DNA of 20,314 bases from Planctomycetales bacterium. GTDB lineage: Bacteria > Planctomycetota > Planctomycetia > Pirellulales > UBA7805. The notes beneath the pieces were generated by a model, which saw only the letters and a list, made by a program, of their open reading frames with translations, was not told the origin of the DNA and made no database searches. The stretch is taken from contig WVZU01000279.1 in the NCBI GenBank assembly GCA_011772275.1, forward strand, positions 1,777 through 22,090, in the 5' to 3' direction. Positions 9,201 to 15,516 of the stretch are shown in pieces; within the stretch, counting starts at the first letter, position 1, and the number at the start of each line of letters is the position of its first letter. The position numbers and the translations under genes were made by a program.

Positions 9201-10431
9201 TAAAGGTGATGTGCTGTTCGCCGGTGCCCCACAGCCAGAGCGATTGCAGTTCGGGATCCAATTCCTCCCAGGCCATCTCCAGCATCGTACCGCGCTCGAG
9301 ATCCCCGATCCGTTCCACCGTGTCGGCCACCCCTTGATAGATGTGCCGTTTCCAGCGTCCCAAGGCGCGCCACTTGCCGATCAATTCGATGCAACCTTGT
9401 TGAAAGTTCAGCGAACGGTTGGGGATCAGCAGGTCGGGATCGAAACTGAAAAATTGGCCCAACCCATCACATTCAAGACACATTCCTTGGGGGCTGTTGA
9501 AGCTGAAAAGTTGCGGTGTGAGCGGTTCGAAGCTGGTTTCGCAGTGCGTGCAAGCGTAACGAGAGGAAAGCGCAAGGTCGCCGGTGACGGTCGAGCGTTT
9601 GACGCGTCGCCGCGTGGCCTTCCGGCCAGGACGTGCCGCGGTTGCCGTGTCGCGGCCCCTGGCGCTGCGATCGGCACCGGATTGGGGCCCCTCGGCCGAC
9701 TGGCTATCGGCATCCTGCACGCCGACGATCAGGTTCCCCTCCCCAATCCGCAGAGCATTTTCAATCGCTTCGGAAAGCCGCGGGCGAATGCCGGGACCAG
9801 CCACCAGCCGGTCGACGACCACTTCAATGTCGTGACGCATCTGCCGATCCAGGCTGAGGTCGTCTGTCAGCGAGACGATCGTGCCGTCGACGCGGGCGCG
9901 GACAAAACCCTGTTTCAGCAGGGCCGCAAACAAGTCGCGGTACTCACCCTTTTGACCCCGGATCACAGGGGCCAGCACGCTAAACCGTGTGCCAGCGGCC
10001 AGGCCCATGATGCGGCCAATGATCTGTTCGCGGGTTTGAGCCGTGATCGGACGATCGCACTGGGGGCAGTAACCCTGTCCCACGCGGGCGTAGAGCACTC
10101 GCAGGTAATCGTAAATCTCCGTGATCGTGCCCACGGTCGACCGCGGATTACGCCCGGAGGTCTTCTGCGAAATGGAGATGGTGGGGCTGAGCCCCTCGAT
10201 CAGGTCCACCTCAGGCTTTGGCATCTGGCCGAGGAACTGCCGAGCGAAGCTGCTGAGACTTTCCACGTAGCGGCGCTGACCTTCGGCATAGATGGTGTCG
10301 AAAGCCAACGAGCTTTTCCCCGATCCAGAAACGCCAGTCAGGCAAATCAGCTGGTTCCGCGGCAGGACAACATCGACGTTGCAAAGATTGTGCTCACGAG
10401 CACCTTTGATAACCAGATCCGAGGCGGCCAT
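3241..10431 (-). CDS. uvrA: Double-length UvrA (four ABC ATPase domains) with repeated C-terminal domain
   Basis: UvrA is the damage-sensing ATPase of nucleotide excision repair; it loads UvrB, which recruits UvrC. A normal UvrA is about 940-960 aa with two ABC domains; this frame encodes 2396 aa. Unit 1 covers about residues 1-1030: Walker A GVSGSGKSS at 33, UvrB-binding region 120-235, zinc cysteines 294/297/318/321, LSGGE 548, LDEP 573, second Walker A 726, zinc cysteines 825/828/848/851, LSGGE 915, LDEP 941. Unit 2 covers about 1050-2010 with the same order: Walker A 1079 and 1721, zinc cysteines 1305/1308/1329/1332 and 1820/1823/1843/1846, LSGGE 1543 and 1910. All four ATPase sites look intact. 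Unit 1 carries an extra basic, low-complexity insert at about 239-285. Residues 2079-2396 form a two-copy extension. ATG 10431 is chosen because UvrA homology starts there (LVIKGAREHNL); the longer frame begins with TTG at 10530. From memory, chlamydial UvrA is also double length. Confidence 0.93.
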   Translation of the reverse strand: MAASDLVIKGAREHNLCNVDVVLPRNQLICLTGVSGSGKSSLAFDTIYAEGQRRYVESLSSFARQFLGQMPKPEVDLIEGLSPTISISQKTSGRNPRSTVGTITEIYDYLRVLYARVGQGYCPQCDRPITAQTREQIIGRIMGLAAGTRFSVLAPVIRGQKGEYRDLFAALLKQGFVRARVDGTIVSLTDDLSLDRQMRHDIEVVVDRLVAGPGIRPRLSEAIENALRIGEGNLIVGVQDADSQSAEGPQSGADRSARGRDTATAARPGRKATRRRVKRSTVTGDLALSSRYACTHCETSFEPLTPQLFSFNSPQGMCLECDGLGQFFSFDPDLLIPNRSLNFQQGCIELIGKWRALGRWKRHIYQGVADTVERIGDLERGTMLEMAWEELDPELQSLWLWGTGEQHITFTWRNGPRGSKYGGKFEGIIPELLSKYRNSHSKPQIRQLEKYMNEVRCPDCQGQRLNRQACAVRIESAHPAFADQASRSLPEVCDLPVSEAVKFFAELRLDDTRATIAAEVLKEIRGRLGFLLNVGLDYLSLNRTAPTLSGGESQRIRLAGQIGCGLVGVLYILDEPSIGLHPRDNRRLLDTLTRLRDAGNTVVVVEHDEETMRAADHIIDFGPGPGVRGGEVVAHGDIQTVTGAKRSVTGQYLSGQKKIDVPTQRRVPQGSKVFSSDQNGTPHAAPGKRSQKKTPRPVLTIRGARHNNLKNIDVKIPLGTFTCVTGVSGSGKSSLVNDILIEALRRDLNGGTGEPGAYRKIEGLRHLDKMIAIDQSPIGRTPRSNPATYIKVFDEIRKLYAQLPEAKKRGYKPGRFSFNVQGGRCQACEGNGANKLEMDFLAAVWVTCPVCSGHRFNRETLQVQYKGKSIADVLEMDIQEALDHFENVPLVRNKLQTLHDVGLDYLKLGQPSPTLSGGEAQRIKLARELVKRSTGQTLYLLDEPTTGLHFADIQMLLDVLHAFVEAGNTVLVVEHNLDVVKTADWVIDLGPEGGAGGGQVVVAGTPEDVAADKPSHTGQALAPILSGKTAKRSRINGKSRPARRAKQFAPAIRVQGARQHNLKSIDVEIPRDQMTVCCGMSGSGKTSLAMDTIYAEGQRRYVESLSSYARQFVAQMEKPQLDHIDGLSPAIAIEQKQMGHTPRSTVGTVTEVYDYLRILLARLGTPYCPACEIPVGTQTADEVIDKVMGLAAGTKAYLMAPLSICVGESYEKLWKQIRAAGYVRVRIDGQTHSLDNPPDIDRRRRHDVEVVVDRISVRPALRGRIADSVENALALGEGVIHLAVADDSRPETDWEVQRHSQHFACDRCHRSFEPLTPHNFSFNSWLGWCESCEGLGTETGANLSALLRDDELTLREGAVEVWPASDNWLFDAMLTALSQQLNLPLDVPFRRLSSRQRRTVLYGAPDRWIEVAGKKSRSRKAGASIPAFRFQYKGIYPALDEASRLSARFRARLEHLLDEVACSDCGGSRLRDDAAAVRFRDRTMDDYCRMPLDELLMAVQGWKLDPREKKIAGELVREITSRVQFLCDVGLAYLALARPAPTLSGGESQRIRLASQVGSGLCGVLYVLDEPTIGLHPRDTGRLLKALYKLRDLGNTLLLVEHDRDVVTAADGLLDFGPAAGQLGGEIVARGAPAQVARRRASVTGPYLSGKKAIPVPTNRRQAKGVSVLGGGPKTSSRARRRATAKPQIPDAVLQIVGARHNNLKNVDVQIPLGLLTAVTGVSGSGKSSLVEDVLYNALARTLHRASTVPGSHDAIRGREQINKVIRVDQRSLGNTPSSNPATYTGVFEWIRMLFAQLPEAKLRGYTARRFSFNASGGRCDYCEGAGQVAIEMHFLPDVWVPCDVCHGKRYNPETLAVRFHGQSIADVLEMPCGKALQLFENIPRIRRTLQTLCDVGLDYVQLGQPAPTLSGGEAQRVKLAAELARPDTGQTLYLLDEPTTGLHFEDLRKLLAVLNRLVDLGNTVVVIEHNLDVIKSADWIIELGPEAGQGGGHVVACGTPEDVVAYAQKANKPKRRQVSSKRAETRSQTPRLASWTGAALAPVLAAGPYEKRQTAKIDDETKKSGDMEIDDVGSQQSMPWELDGRGWHTKRRVGRSGNPCRWDGEILNRIVDRIHELGDYADTNWNHRSVVEISSQRKADGWFFHAITGEEWLIQLKFRVAKRTFQREQLVERLGMTPLNEMDALPVYGTDRRVRCKNLRGPWQEVELKVHQLDEIDTPHFWKFLSDASQGFQQITKKKQEKPDDLMPWKVMGKKWHLHRKGFPPGKPATWKPQLLEQLVALLEKSAPDGKFVWTNQVLVNLYLPGQQPAWATFTTKRPTEIELILTGPQGEFPLGRIVHLARERRLTTKNGYDQVHLKFQTLSDLTKKDPEHGDLQQLLKEHYAAVTAQAAVTI
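3277..4197 (-). repeat. Two copies of an unrecognised domain at the C-terminus of UvrA
   Basis: After NBD4 and a basic linker, the protein contains two related segments of roughly 150 and 140 residues: copy A at 4197-3742 and copy B at 3690-3277. Both begin MPW(E/K)..G..WH..R.G...G.P..W and continue with a leucine/valine-rich helix. Then come W.N...V, a strand with W..(I/F).T, a (P/F)..L/I-V motif, Y....V..K and a closing acidic helix. Similarity is by eye and modest except at the start. I do not recognise the domain. Its tryptophan/basic character suggests nucleic-acid or protein binding, but that is a guess. An ATG at 4230 precedes copy A and could be an internal start, though its spacing from GGGGG is poor. 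Confidence 0.6.
4411..10431 (-). repeat. Tandem duplication of a whole UvrA unit
   Basis: The two UvrA units (about 10431-7351 and 7281-4411) are in the same frame and order, joined by a linker of about 25-30 mostly basic residues. Stretches such as DTIYAEGQRRYVESLSS are identical in protein. The DNA is also recognisably alike (compare 7121-7176 with 10258-10313), though it has many differences, so the duplication is old. In unit 2 the UvrB-binding region has lost the KGEY motif seen in unit 1 (GQKGEY versus CVGESY). Confidence 0.85.
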
Positions 10432-10751
10432 GTTCAGGTCGGTGGTTCTACGGTGTACAAGCGGCGGGTCGCAGGCGGCCTGTCCACACAAATTCGCCAG
10501 CTCGCCACGACAAGTGCGGATGGGAGCCAAAGAGCGAAAGGGTCAAGCGCACCCTGGCGAGTGGGAGGGCAACGGCCGGCGGCCAATTCGACCGGCGGAA
10601 ACAGGGCATTGTAGGCCAAGGCCCGTCGATCGCAAATCGCGACCCCGGCCGGAAGTGGATCAAGCGACCTTGATGGGAAACGCCGGCCGGAAGTTGGCTG
10701 ATGGGCTGCCCGTGCCCGCCGGCCGGGCATCATCCGTACGGACCGTATGGA
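10432..10751. other. Intergenic stretch upstream of uvrA
   Basis: No gene is supported; the minus-strand frame continues from uvrA only through a TTG start without UvrA homology. A 12-nt direct repeat CCGGCCGGAAGT occurs at 10645-10656 and 10683-10694. A hairpin TGCCCG/CGGGCA (10707-10729) sits just beyond the lipoprotein stop and may end that transcript. No clear promoter or SOS box for uvrA was found. Confidence 0.35.
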
Positions 10752-11006
10752 CTACGGCTGTGGCTGGGCGTCGTCTTCCAGCGCCTCGACTTCGGCCTTG
10801 CGTACCGCCGCGGCGGCCGCTTCCCGGGCCAGCGGGAATTCCGGCCCCGGCGCGAAATACTGAACATCATCGCTCAAATAATAGGGACTGGGCAGCGTCT
10901 GGCCGCCCACATTGACCTGGCAGCCGGTCGCCGCCAGGGCGATCATCAGCAAGACACCGCCGGCCAAGTGCCGCCCATCGGATTGCCGACTTGTGAATGT
11001 CCCCAT
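10752..11006 (-). CDS. Small lipoprotein
   Basis: The 84-aa product has a lipoprotein signal: basic start, hydrophobic core (about 14-25) and lipobox LAATGC with C29 as the lipidated residue. The mature part is about 56 aa, begins CQVNVGGQTLPSPYYL, and ends in an alanine/glutamate-rich helix (LAREAAAAAVRKAEVEALED) that may be a coiled coil. Short envelope proteins with this GQTLPSPYYL motif are, as I recall, common in planctomycetes and have no known function. ATG 11006 is chosen over the longer frame (11084) because GAGGAGG (plus 11017-11023) is 10 nt upstream and the signal peptide starts there. The gene diverges from the CHAT gene. Confidence 0.78.
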   Translation of the reverse strand: MGTFTSRQSDGRHLAGGVLLMIALAATGCQVNVGGQTLPSPYYLSDDVQYFAPGPEFPLAREAAAAAVRKAEVEALEDDAQPQP

Positions 11007-11016
11007 GGTCGTTCTG

Positions 11017-11023
11017 CCTCCTC
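11017..11023 (-). promoter_or_regulatory. Ribosome-binding site deciding the lipoprotein start
   Basis: GAGGAGG on the minus strand, 10 nt before ATG 11006. It rules out the longer frame starting at 11084. Confidence 0.65.
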
Positions 11024-11087
11024 GTCGCAGACCCGCGGTGGCATGCAACCGGCCTGTGCGGACTGCACCGCACGGTCGCTGCAACTG

Positions 11088-11119
11088 TTAATACCCTTAT
11101 CGTCCGCCGAACCGGTCAA
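11088..11119 (-). promoter_or_regulatory. Weak candidate promoter for the lipoprotein gene
   Basis: On the minus strand, TTGACC (11114-11119) and TATTAA (11088-11093) are 20 nt apart, which is longer than the usual 16-18. Good half-matches but poor spacing; listed as tentative. Confidence 0.2.
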
Positions 11120-11222
11120 CTTTCACCGCTTTATCCAAAAGCGGGCGTCTACCAGCATCGGTAGCGTCGCGCGTCCGGGAAGGGCGGTCTGAAATAAGGG
11201 GCAAAACGGCAGGAATCGGAGG

Positions 11223-11333
11223 ATGAATCGTTACCCGAGGTTCGCTCCCATGGCGCCAGAGGAGTATGATAAGGAGATGGTTCCGCCGTGTCCGCTGGCA
11301 CCGCTACCGTTGACAGGCAGCGCTGGGGAGTAA
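11223..11333 (+). CDS. Possible 36-codon leader ORF before the CHAT gene
   Basis: The frame starts at ATG 11223, with AGGA 8 nt upstream (11211-11214), and ends at TAA 11331-11333, four bases before the CHAT start. It is in a different frame from that gene. The last codons (GGG GAG TAA) contain the CHAT gene's ribosome-binding site, so ribosomes finishing here would expose or occupy it, giving translational coupling. The peptide is proline-rich (PPCPLAPLPL near the end) with no signal peptide. It may be chance. Confidence 0.25.
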   Translation: MNRYPRFAPMAPEEYDKEMVPPCPLAPLPLTGSAGE

Positions 11334-11337
11334 TTCA

Positions 11338-14300
11338 ATGATGGCGACCGCTCGCACGTCTTGCGGCGGCGGATGTCGCTGGCCCGGCCCTTTTGGGCCG
11401 CTGAGCCTGTTGTTGCTGCTGCACCTCTTCCTGGCCACCCTCTATCCGGCCCCTGCCCAGGCTCAGAATCGGCGGCAGGACAATTCGATCATCAGCCCGA
11501 CCTACTTTGCCAGTCTGCCGCTGCTGTACCAGGGCGAATACGAACTTGCCGCTCGTGGCCTGGAACAGGCTCGACGCGGCGCGATCCGCAGTGTGGATGC
11601 GCGTTGGATCGACTCGATCTGTTACTTCACCATGCTGGGCGAGGTGCACCTGCGGATTGGCGAGCTGCGGGAAGCTCATCAAAACTACGAAGCGGCATTA
11701 CGGCTGTACATCCAGTACAGCGACTGGATGTTACGGGTTCAGTTTCCTGAGCGGATTGAGCCACAGCCTGGGTTGATCGCTGCGCCGCCCTGGGGAAACA
11801 CGACCCGGCGGTTTCGGTTGGGACGTTTTCCCAAACGCTTCCACATCGTGCGTGGCGGTCAGCGTATTGTGACCTTTGAGAATCGGACGGCTATTACCAA
11901 CGTCAATCAACTTCATCCGCTGCATGTGGACGAGCTGGTGCGTTGCTCGTGCCTGGCGATCCGGCGGCGGGCTGAGATGCTGGGGCCGACCGCCCGCCAC
12001 GACACCCTGCTGCAGGAGGTGGTCAAGCGGCTCTCGGCAGACCAGGGACCGGTCAATCACTGGTCACGGGCGTGGATCGATTTGCAGCTGGGCTTTGCCT
12101 TGGCTGGCGTGGAGCGCACGGACCAGGCGATCAAGGCGCTGGAGCGATCGCTGTTGGCGGCGGGCGAATTCGACCACCCGCTCTCCTGTCTCGCCATGCT
12201 GGAACTGGGTCGCCTGGCGGTGGCGGAAGCCAATCACGCCGCCGCTCTTCGCTGGCTGGAGGAAGCCACGTATTCGGCCTACTACTTCGACCGGCCTGAA
12301 GTGCTGCAGGAAGCTTTCCAACTGGCCCATAGCGTGCACGTGGTTCAGCAGGGTCGGGGTGTTTATCCCCCGCTGGGCCCCGCCATCCGCTGGACCCGCT
12401 CGCAAAGGCTGTACGAACTGCATGCCATGCTGTTGACCGCGGCCACTGAGAGCCATGTGCTGCAAGGCGACTTGAAAGCCGCCGTCACGTGGCTCGGCCA
12501 GGCCCGGCAGGCGGTCAAGCGAAACGATATCGACCGGGGGGCGATCGGCGCCGAGTTCGGACGCGTGGCGGCCCTGGTGGGATACTTATCGGGCGACCCG
12601 CAGGAGGCCGACCGGGCCCTGGGGGCATCGTTGGAATTCATGCGACGTGGCGCGATCAGGCTGTTTCACATGGAAATGGTCGACGAGGCCTTTACCAACG
12701 GGCTGGTGCGGGAGCGGGTCGCACTGGAGCTGTACCCGCAAGTTCTGGGCGATCCCAGCCCGTTTGACTGGCGTTACCACCCTCTGGAAGCACTGGCCTG
12801 CATGCTGGCCGACCGGCCGGTCTCCTTGCAAAATTGGTTTCGGGCAGCCATGCAGCGCGACGATCTGCTGGCCACGCTGGACGTCGTCCAGCAGATCCGG
12901 TCGCGACGCTTTACCAGCACGCTACCGCTGGGCGGGCGGCTTTTGAACCTGAGGTGGATTCTGCAGGCCCCTGCAGCGGCCCTGCCCCCCATAGCGCTCA
13001 TCCAGCGCAAAGAACTGGTGGGGCGGTTCCCGGAGTATGCCCAGCTGGAAAAGCGGGCTGAAAAAATACGGGCCGAATTGAAACAGCATCCCCTCCTGCC
13101 CGACGAAAATCAGATGGCTCGCCAGCAGGCGGATCGCATGCAGCAGTTGGCCCAGCTGGCGGTCCTGCAGGAAAACGTGTTAAAACAAATCGCCATCGGG
13201 CGTACGCCGGCCACGATGGTCTTTCCCCCGCGGCGATCGGCCGCTGCCGTTCAGCAGAAGCTGCCCAAAGGCCAGGCACTGCTCTGCTTCCACGTCACTG
13301 AGGAAAAACACGATGCCTTCTTGCTGACTTACAACCGCGCAAGGCACTGGCCGATCCATTCGCCCGATACGGTTCGCCAGCAGTTAATCCGTCTGCTGCG
13401 GGCCATGGGGCATTATGACCCGCGTCGGCCGTTGAGCGGCAGTCAGTTGAACGACGAAAGCTGGCGACCGGCCGCTCGCCAGCTGCTGGCCGAAATCACG
13501 CGGGACGCGAAGATCGATTTGGGCACAGGCATCACGGCCCTGGCGATCGTGCCCGACGGGCTCTACTGGTATGTCCCGTTCGAGGCACTGCAGGTCGGTC
13601 AAGAGAACAACAGCCAGTCGCTGATCACCAAAATGCGGATACGCTATGCGCCGACCCTGGGACTGACGATCCCCCTGGACCCTGCCGCACCGCGACTGGA
13701 CCAGTACGCGGTGGTGGCAGGCAAACTTTTCCCGCGGGAAGACGATCGACTGGCCGCCGACGCCCTGCAGACGCTGCGCGGCCAGCTGCCGCGTACCTAC
13801 GCCGTCACGCGTGACCATTCTTTCCGCGCCGACGTGGCCGCCACCTTTTTGGACGGCATCGTCGTGCTGGATGAAATCGAGCCGCCGAAAGGGGGGCCCT
13901 ACAAGTTGGCGCCCCTGCAAGTGGATGCGGCCCGTCCCGGCTCGTCCTTAGGCGAATGGATGATGCTCCCCTGGGGCAGTCCCCAGGTGGTGGTGCTGCC
14001 CGGATTTCGTACACCGGCCGAGGATGCACTGAAACGGCTGCCGGCTGCCCAAAGGGGAGGCGAAGAGTTGTTTCTGACCACGATGGGCCTGCAGGCGGCC
14101 GGGACCCGCACGATCCTGATCAGCCGTTGGCGGACAGCGGGTCGCACGGCGAACAATCTCGTAATCGAGTTCTTGCAGGAACTGCCGCACGCTTCCGCGG
14201 ACGACGCCTGGCAACGCAGCGTGCAGCTAGCTCAGGAAACACAAGTGGACCCGGAATTTGAACCTCGCGTGGAGAATTCCGACGCAGTCAATGCCCCGGC

Positions 14301-14415
14301 GACACACCCTTTTTTGTGGAGCGGGTATATGCTGATCGACCCGGGCCGGGAGGAAGATCTGGGCGAGGAGACAGACCGGCAGGAGCCGGACGAAAAGGAG
14401 GCCGCGGCCGGCTGA
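11338..14415 (+). CDS. Exported TPR and CHAT domain protein
   Basis: The 1025-aa protein has a signal peptide (hydrophobic core about 22-35, LSLLLLLHLFLATLYPA, cleavage near AQAQ at 40-43), so it acts outside the cytoplasm. Helical TPR-like repeats follow from about 60-130 and 245-520, with typical positions such as YELAARGLEQAR and AIKALERSLLAA. A coiled-coil-prone segment lies at 555-620 and a CHAT domain at about 640-1002, ending WSGYMLIDPG. CHAT is a caspase-like fold, but the usual catalytic residues seem absent. The HG motif is missing (IVVLDEIEPP at 841) and the 'LSAC.TG' position reads VVLPGFRT (884-891), with F890 in place of cysteine. It is therefore probably a non-protease scaffold. 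Later motifs (EELFLTTMGLQAAGTRTIL, SRWRT) are intact. GGGGAG lies 7 nt upstream of ATG 11338. A membrane protein gene follows after 104 nt on the same strand. Confidence 0.83.
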   Translation: MMATARTSCGGGCRWPGPFGPLSLLLLLHLFLATLYPAPAQAQNRRQDNSIISPTYFASLPLLYQGEYELAARGLEQARRGAIRSVDARWIDSICYFTMLGEVHLRIGELREAHQNYEAALRLYIQYSDWMLRVQFPERIEPQPGLIAAPPWGNTTRRFRLGRFPKRFHIVRGGQRIVTFENRTAITNVNQLHPLHVDELVRCSCLAIRRRAEMLGPTARHDTLLQEVVKRLSADQGPVNHWSRAWIDLQLGFALAGVERTDQAIKALERSLLAAGEFDHPLSCLAMLELGRLAVAEANHAAALRWLEEATYSAYYFDRPEVLQEAFQLAHSVHVVQQGRGVYPPLGPAIRWTRSQRLYELHAMLLTAATESHVLQGDLKAAVTWLGQARQAVKRNDIDRGAIGAEFGRVAALVGYLSGDPQEADRALGASLEFMRRGAIRLFHMEMVDEAFTNGLVRERVALELYPQVLGDPSPFDWRYHPLEALACMLADRPVSLQNWFRAAMQRDDLLATLDVVQQIRSRRFTSTLPLGGRLLNLRWILQAPAAALPPIALIQRKELVGRFPEYAQLEKRAEKIRAELKQHPLLPDENQMARQQADRMQQLAQLAVLQENVLKQIAIGRTPATMVFPPRRSAAAVQQKLPKGQALLCFHVTEEKHDAFLLTYNRARHWPIHSPDTVRQQLIRLLRAMGHYDPRRPLSGSQLNDESWRPAARQLLAEITRDAKIDLGTGITALAIVPDGLYWYVPFEALQVGQENNSQSLITKMRIRYAPTLGLTIPLDPAAPRLDQYAVVAGKLFPREDDRLAADALQTLRGQLPRTYAVTRDHSFRADVAATFLDGIVVLDEIEPPKGGPYKLAPLQVDAARPGSSLGEWMMLPWGSPQVVVLPGFRTPAEDALKRLPAAQRGGEELFLTTMGLQAAGTRTILISRWRTAGRTANNLVIEFLQELPHASADDAWQRSVQLAQETQVDPEFEPRVENSDAVNAPATHPFLWSGYMLIDPGREEDLGEETDRQEPDEKEAAAG

Positions 14416-14425
14416 CCGCGGCGGC

Positions 14426-14453
14426 CGCCTTGTGAAGGGCGCCTTGTAAAGGG
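14426..14453 (+). repeat. Adjacent 14-bp tandem repeat
   Basis: CGCCTTGTGAAGGG and CGCCTTGTAAAGGG are directly adjacent with one mismatch, starting 11 nt after the CHAT stop. Each unit could form a tiny CCTT/AAGG hairpin. A weak terminator or a mutational slip are both possible. Confidence 0.5.
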
Positions 14454-14519
14454 GACCACCACCGCCCCCTCCCTCCAGCCGCTCAACAATCGTCGTATCA
14501 TACACCAAGTCATTTCAGC

Positions 14520-15044
14520 ATGCTCACCCATCAACAACGTCAAGACCTCAGACCGTGCATCCTGCGAATGCAAATCATTGTGGGAAGCTTGGTTTTTGCC
14601 GTCATTTCCCTGGCCAGCGTGGTCCTGGTTGTTGGCGATGGCGAGCCGGCGGAAACGCCGATGGTTTCTTACCTGTCCGTCTTGATGGCAATCGCCTGCC
14701 TGGTCGGCGGCCCGCTGGTGGCGGGCCACATCGCGCGGATCGGCCTCCAAACATGGGTTCAGGACACCCGGACCTCACCACTGGCCATGCCCGAAGGCAG
14801 CGGTAAAGCAAGTTTGCTGGCCAACGTTTATCAGACCAGGCTGATCGTGGCGGCAGCGACCATCGAGGGGGCCGCCATCCTGAACCTGGTGGCGTACCTG
14901 TTGGAGGGCCGGACCTGGACCCTGGCAGCCGCAGCCGTCCTGCTGTTCGTCCTGCTGATGCAGTTCCCCACCAGCGGACGGGTGGAAACTTGGGTGGAAA
15001 ATCAGTTGGAGTCGGTAGCTCAGTTGCGGGATCTTTCCGACTGA
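14520..15044 (+). CDS. Four-helix membrane protein, unknown function
   Basis: The family is not recognised. The 174-aa protein has four predicted membrane helices, at about residues 18-38, 50-70, 107-128 and 133-148. A cytoplasm-like loop of about 35 residues separates the second and third (IARIGLQTWVQDTRTSPLAM), and an acidic helical tail follows (ETWVENQLESVAQLRDLSD). There is no signal peptide beyond the first helix and no catalytic motif. It follows the CHAT gene by 104 nt on the same strand and could share its transcript. No good ribosome-binding site precedes ATG 14520, so the start is less certain, although the hydrophobic pattern supports the frame. Confidence 0.65.
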   Translation: MLTHQQRQDLRPCILRMQIIVGSLVFAVISLASVVLVVGDGEPAETPMVSYLSVLMAIACLVGGPLVAGHIARIGLQTWVQDTRTSPLAMPEGSGKASLLANVYQTRLIVAAATIEGAAILNLVAYLLEGRTWTLAAAAVLLFVLLMQFPTSGRVETWVENQLESVAQLRDLSD

Positions 15045-15516
15045 AGTCCCTGCGGACCGCGGCCAGCAAACCGTCTCCACATCGGTCGCCCGGTGGAAAC
15101 GATTTGTCGGCCGTCGACGTTCCCCAATCATTCCTGGGGCGATTTTCTTTGGCTGGCCCACCACCTGATTTCGCCGTGATGGATCACCGGCAAGCGTGCT
15201 GTGCCTGTGGAAGAACGAGCTTGCAGGGTCACATCGCGCGTCAGCGGCTCGCTAACCGGCAGACTTTACCAAATCGATACCTGCCGAATTCCCGTTAAAA
15301 ATGGGCTGGATTCCCCTGTTCGGATCGTGGGGACCGCGCCCGAAAGCTCGATTTTTCCCTACAAAAGTAATCCCTTACCAAATGACCTTCGGTAAAGAAT
15401 TTTTGTCATGGCCCTTCTTGGCTCATGCCGAATCCACCTCTACTGGCAGAAAGCTCGTCAGGACGTCGAGCGTTTATAGGATTCTATTCGAGTACGGACA
15501 CTTAGGAGACTCAAGG
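15045..15516. other. Intergenic stretch upstream of the porin gene
   Basis: No gene is supported. The porin frame is open back to 15301, but that extension has no signal peptide or ribosome-binding site and is rejected. A short TTACC/GGTAA hairpin (15375-15395) is followed by a small T-run after five bases (TTTTTG); it is too weak to call a terminator. A highly expressed porin would need a strong promoter here, but I found no consensus one. Confidence 0.35.
15504..15509 (+). promoter_or_regulatory. Ribosome-binding site deciding the porin start
   Basis: AGGAGA is 7 nt before ATG 15517 and directly precedes the signal peptide. Confidence 0.7.

Noticed and set aside
10432..10530. 33-residue N-terminal extension of UvrA
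   Set aside because: Begins with TTG and has no UvrA homology; ATG 10431 fits the family start.
9112..10614. 500-codon plus-strand open frame
   Set aside because: Antisense to the first UvrA domain, with no recognisable motif.
15301..15516. 72-residue N-terminal extension of the porin
   Set aside because: It would bury the signal peptide; the AGGAGA site supports ATG 15517.
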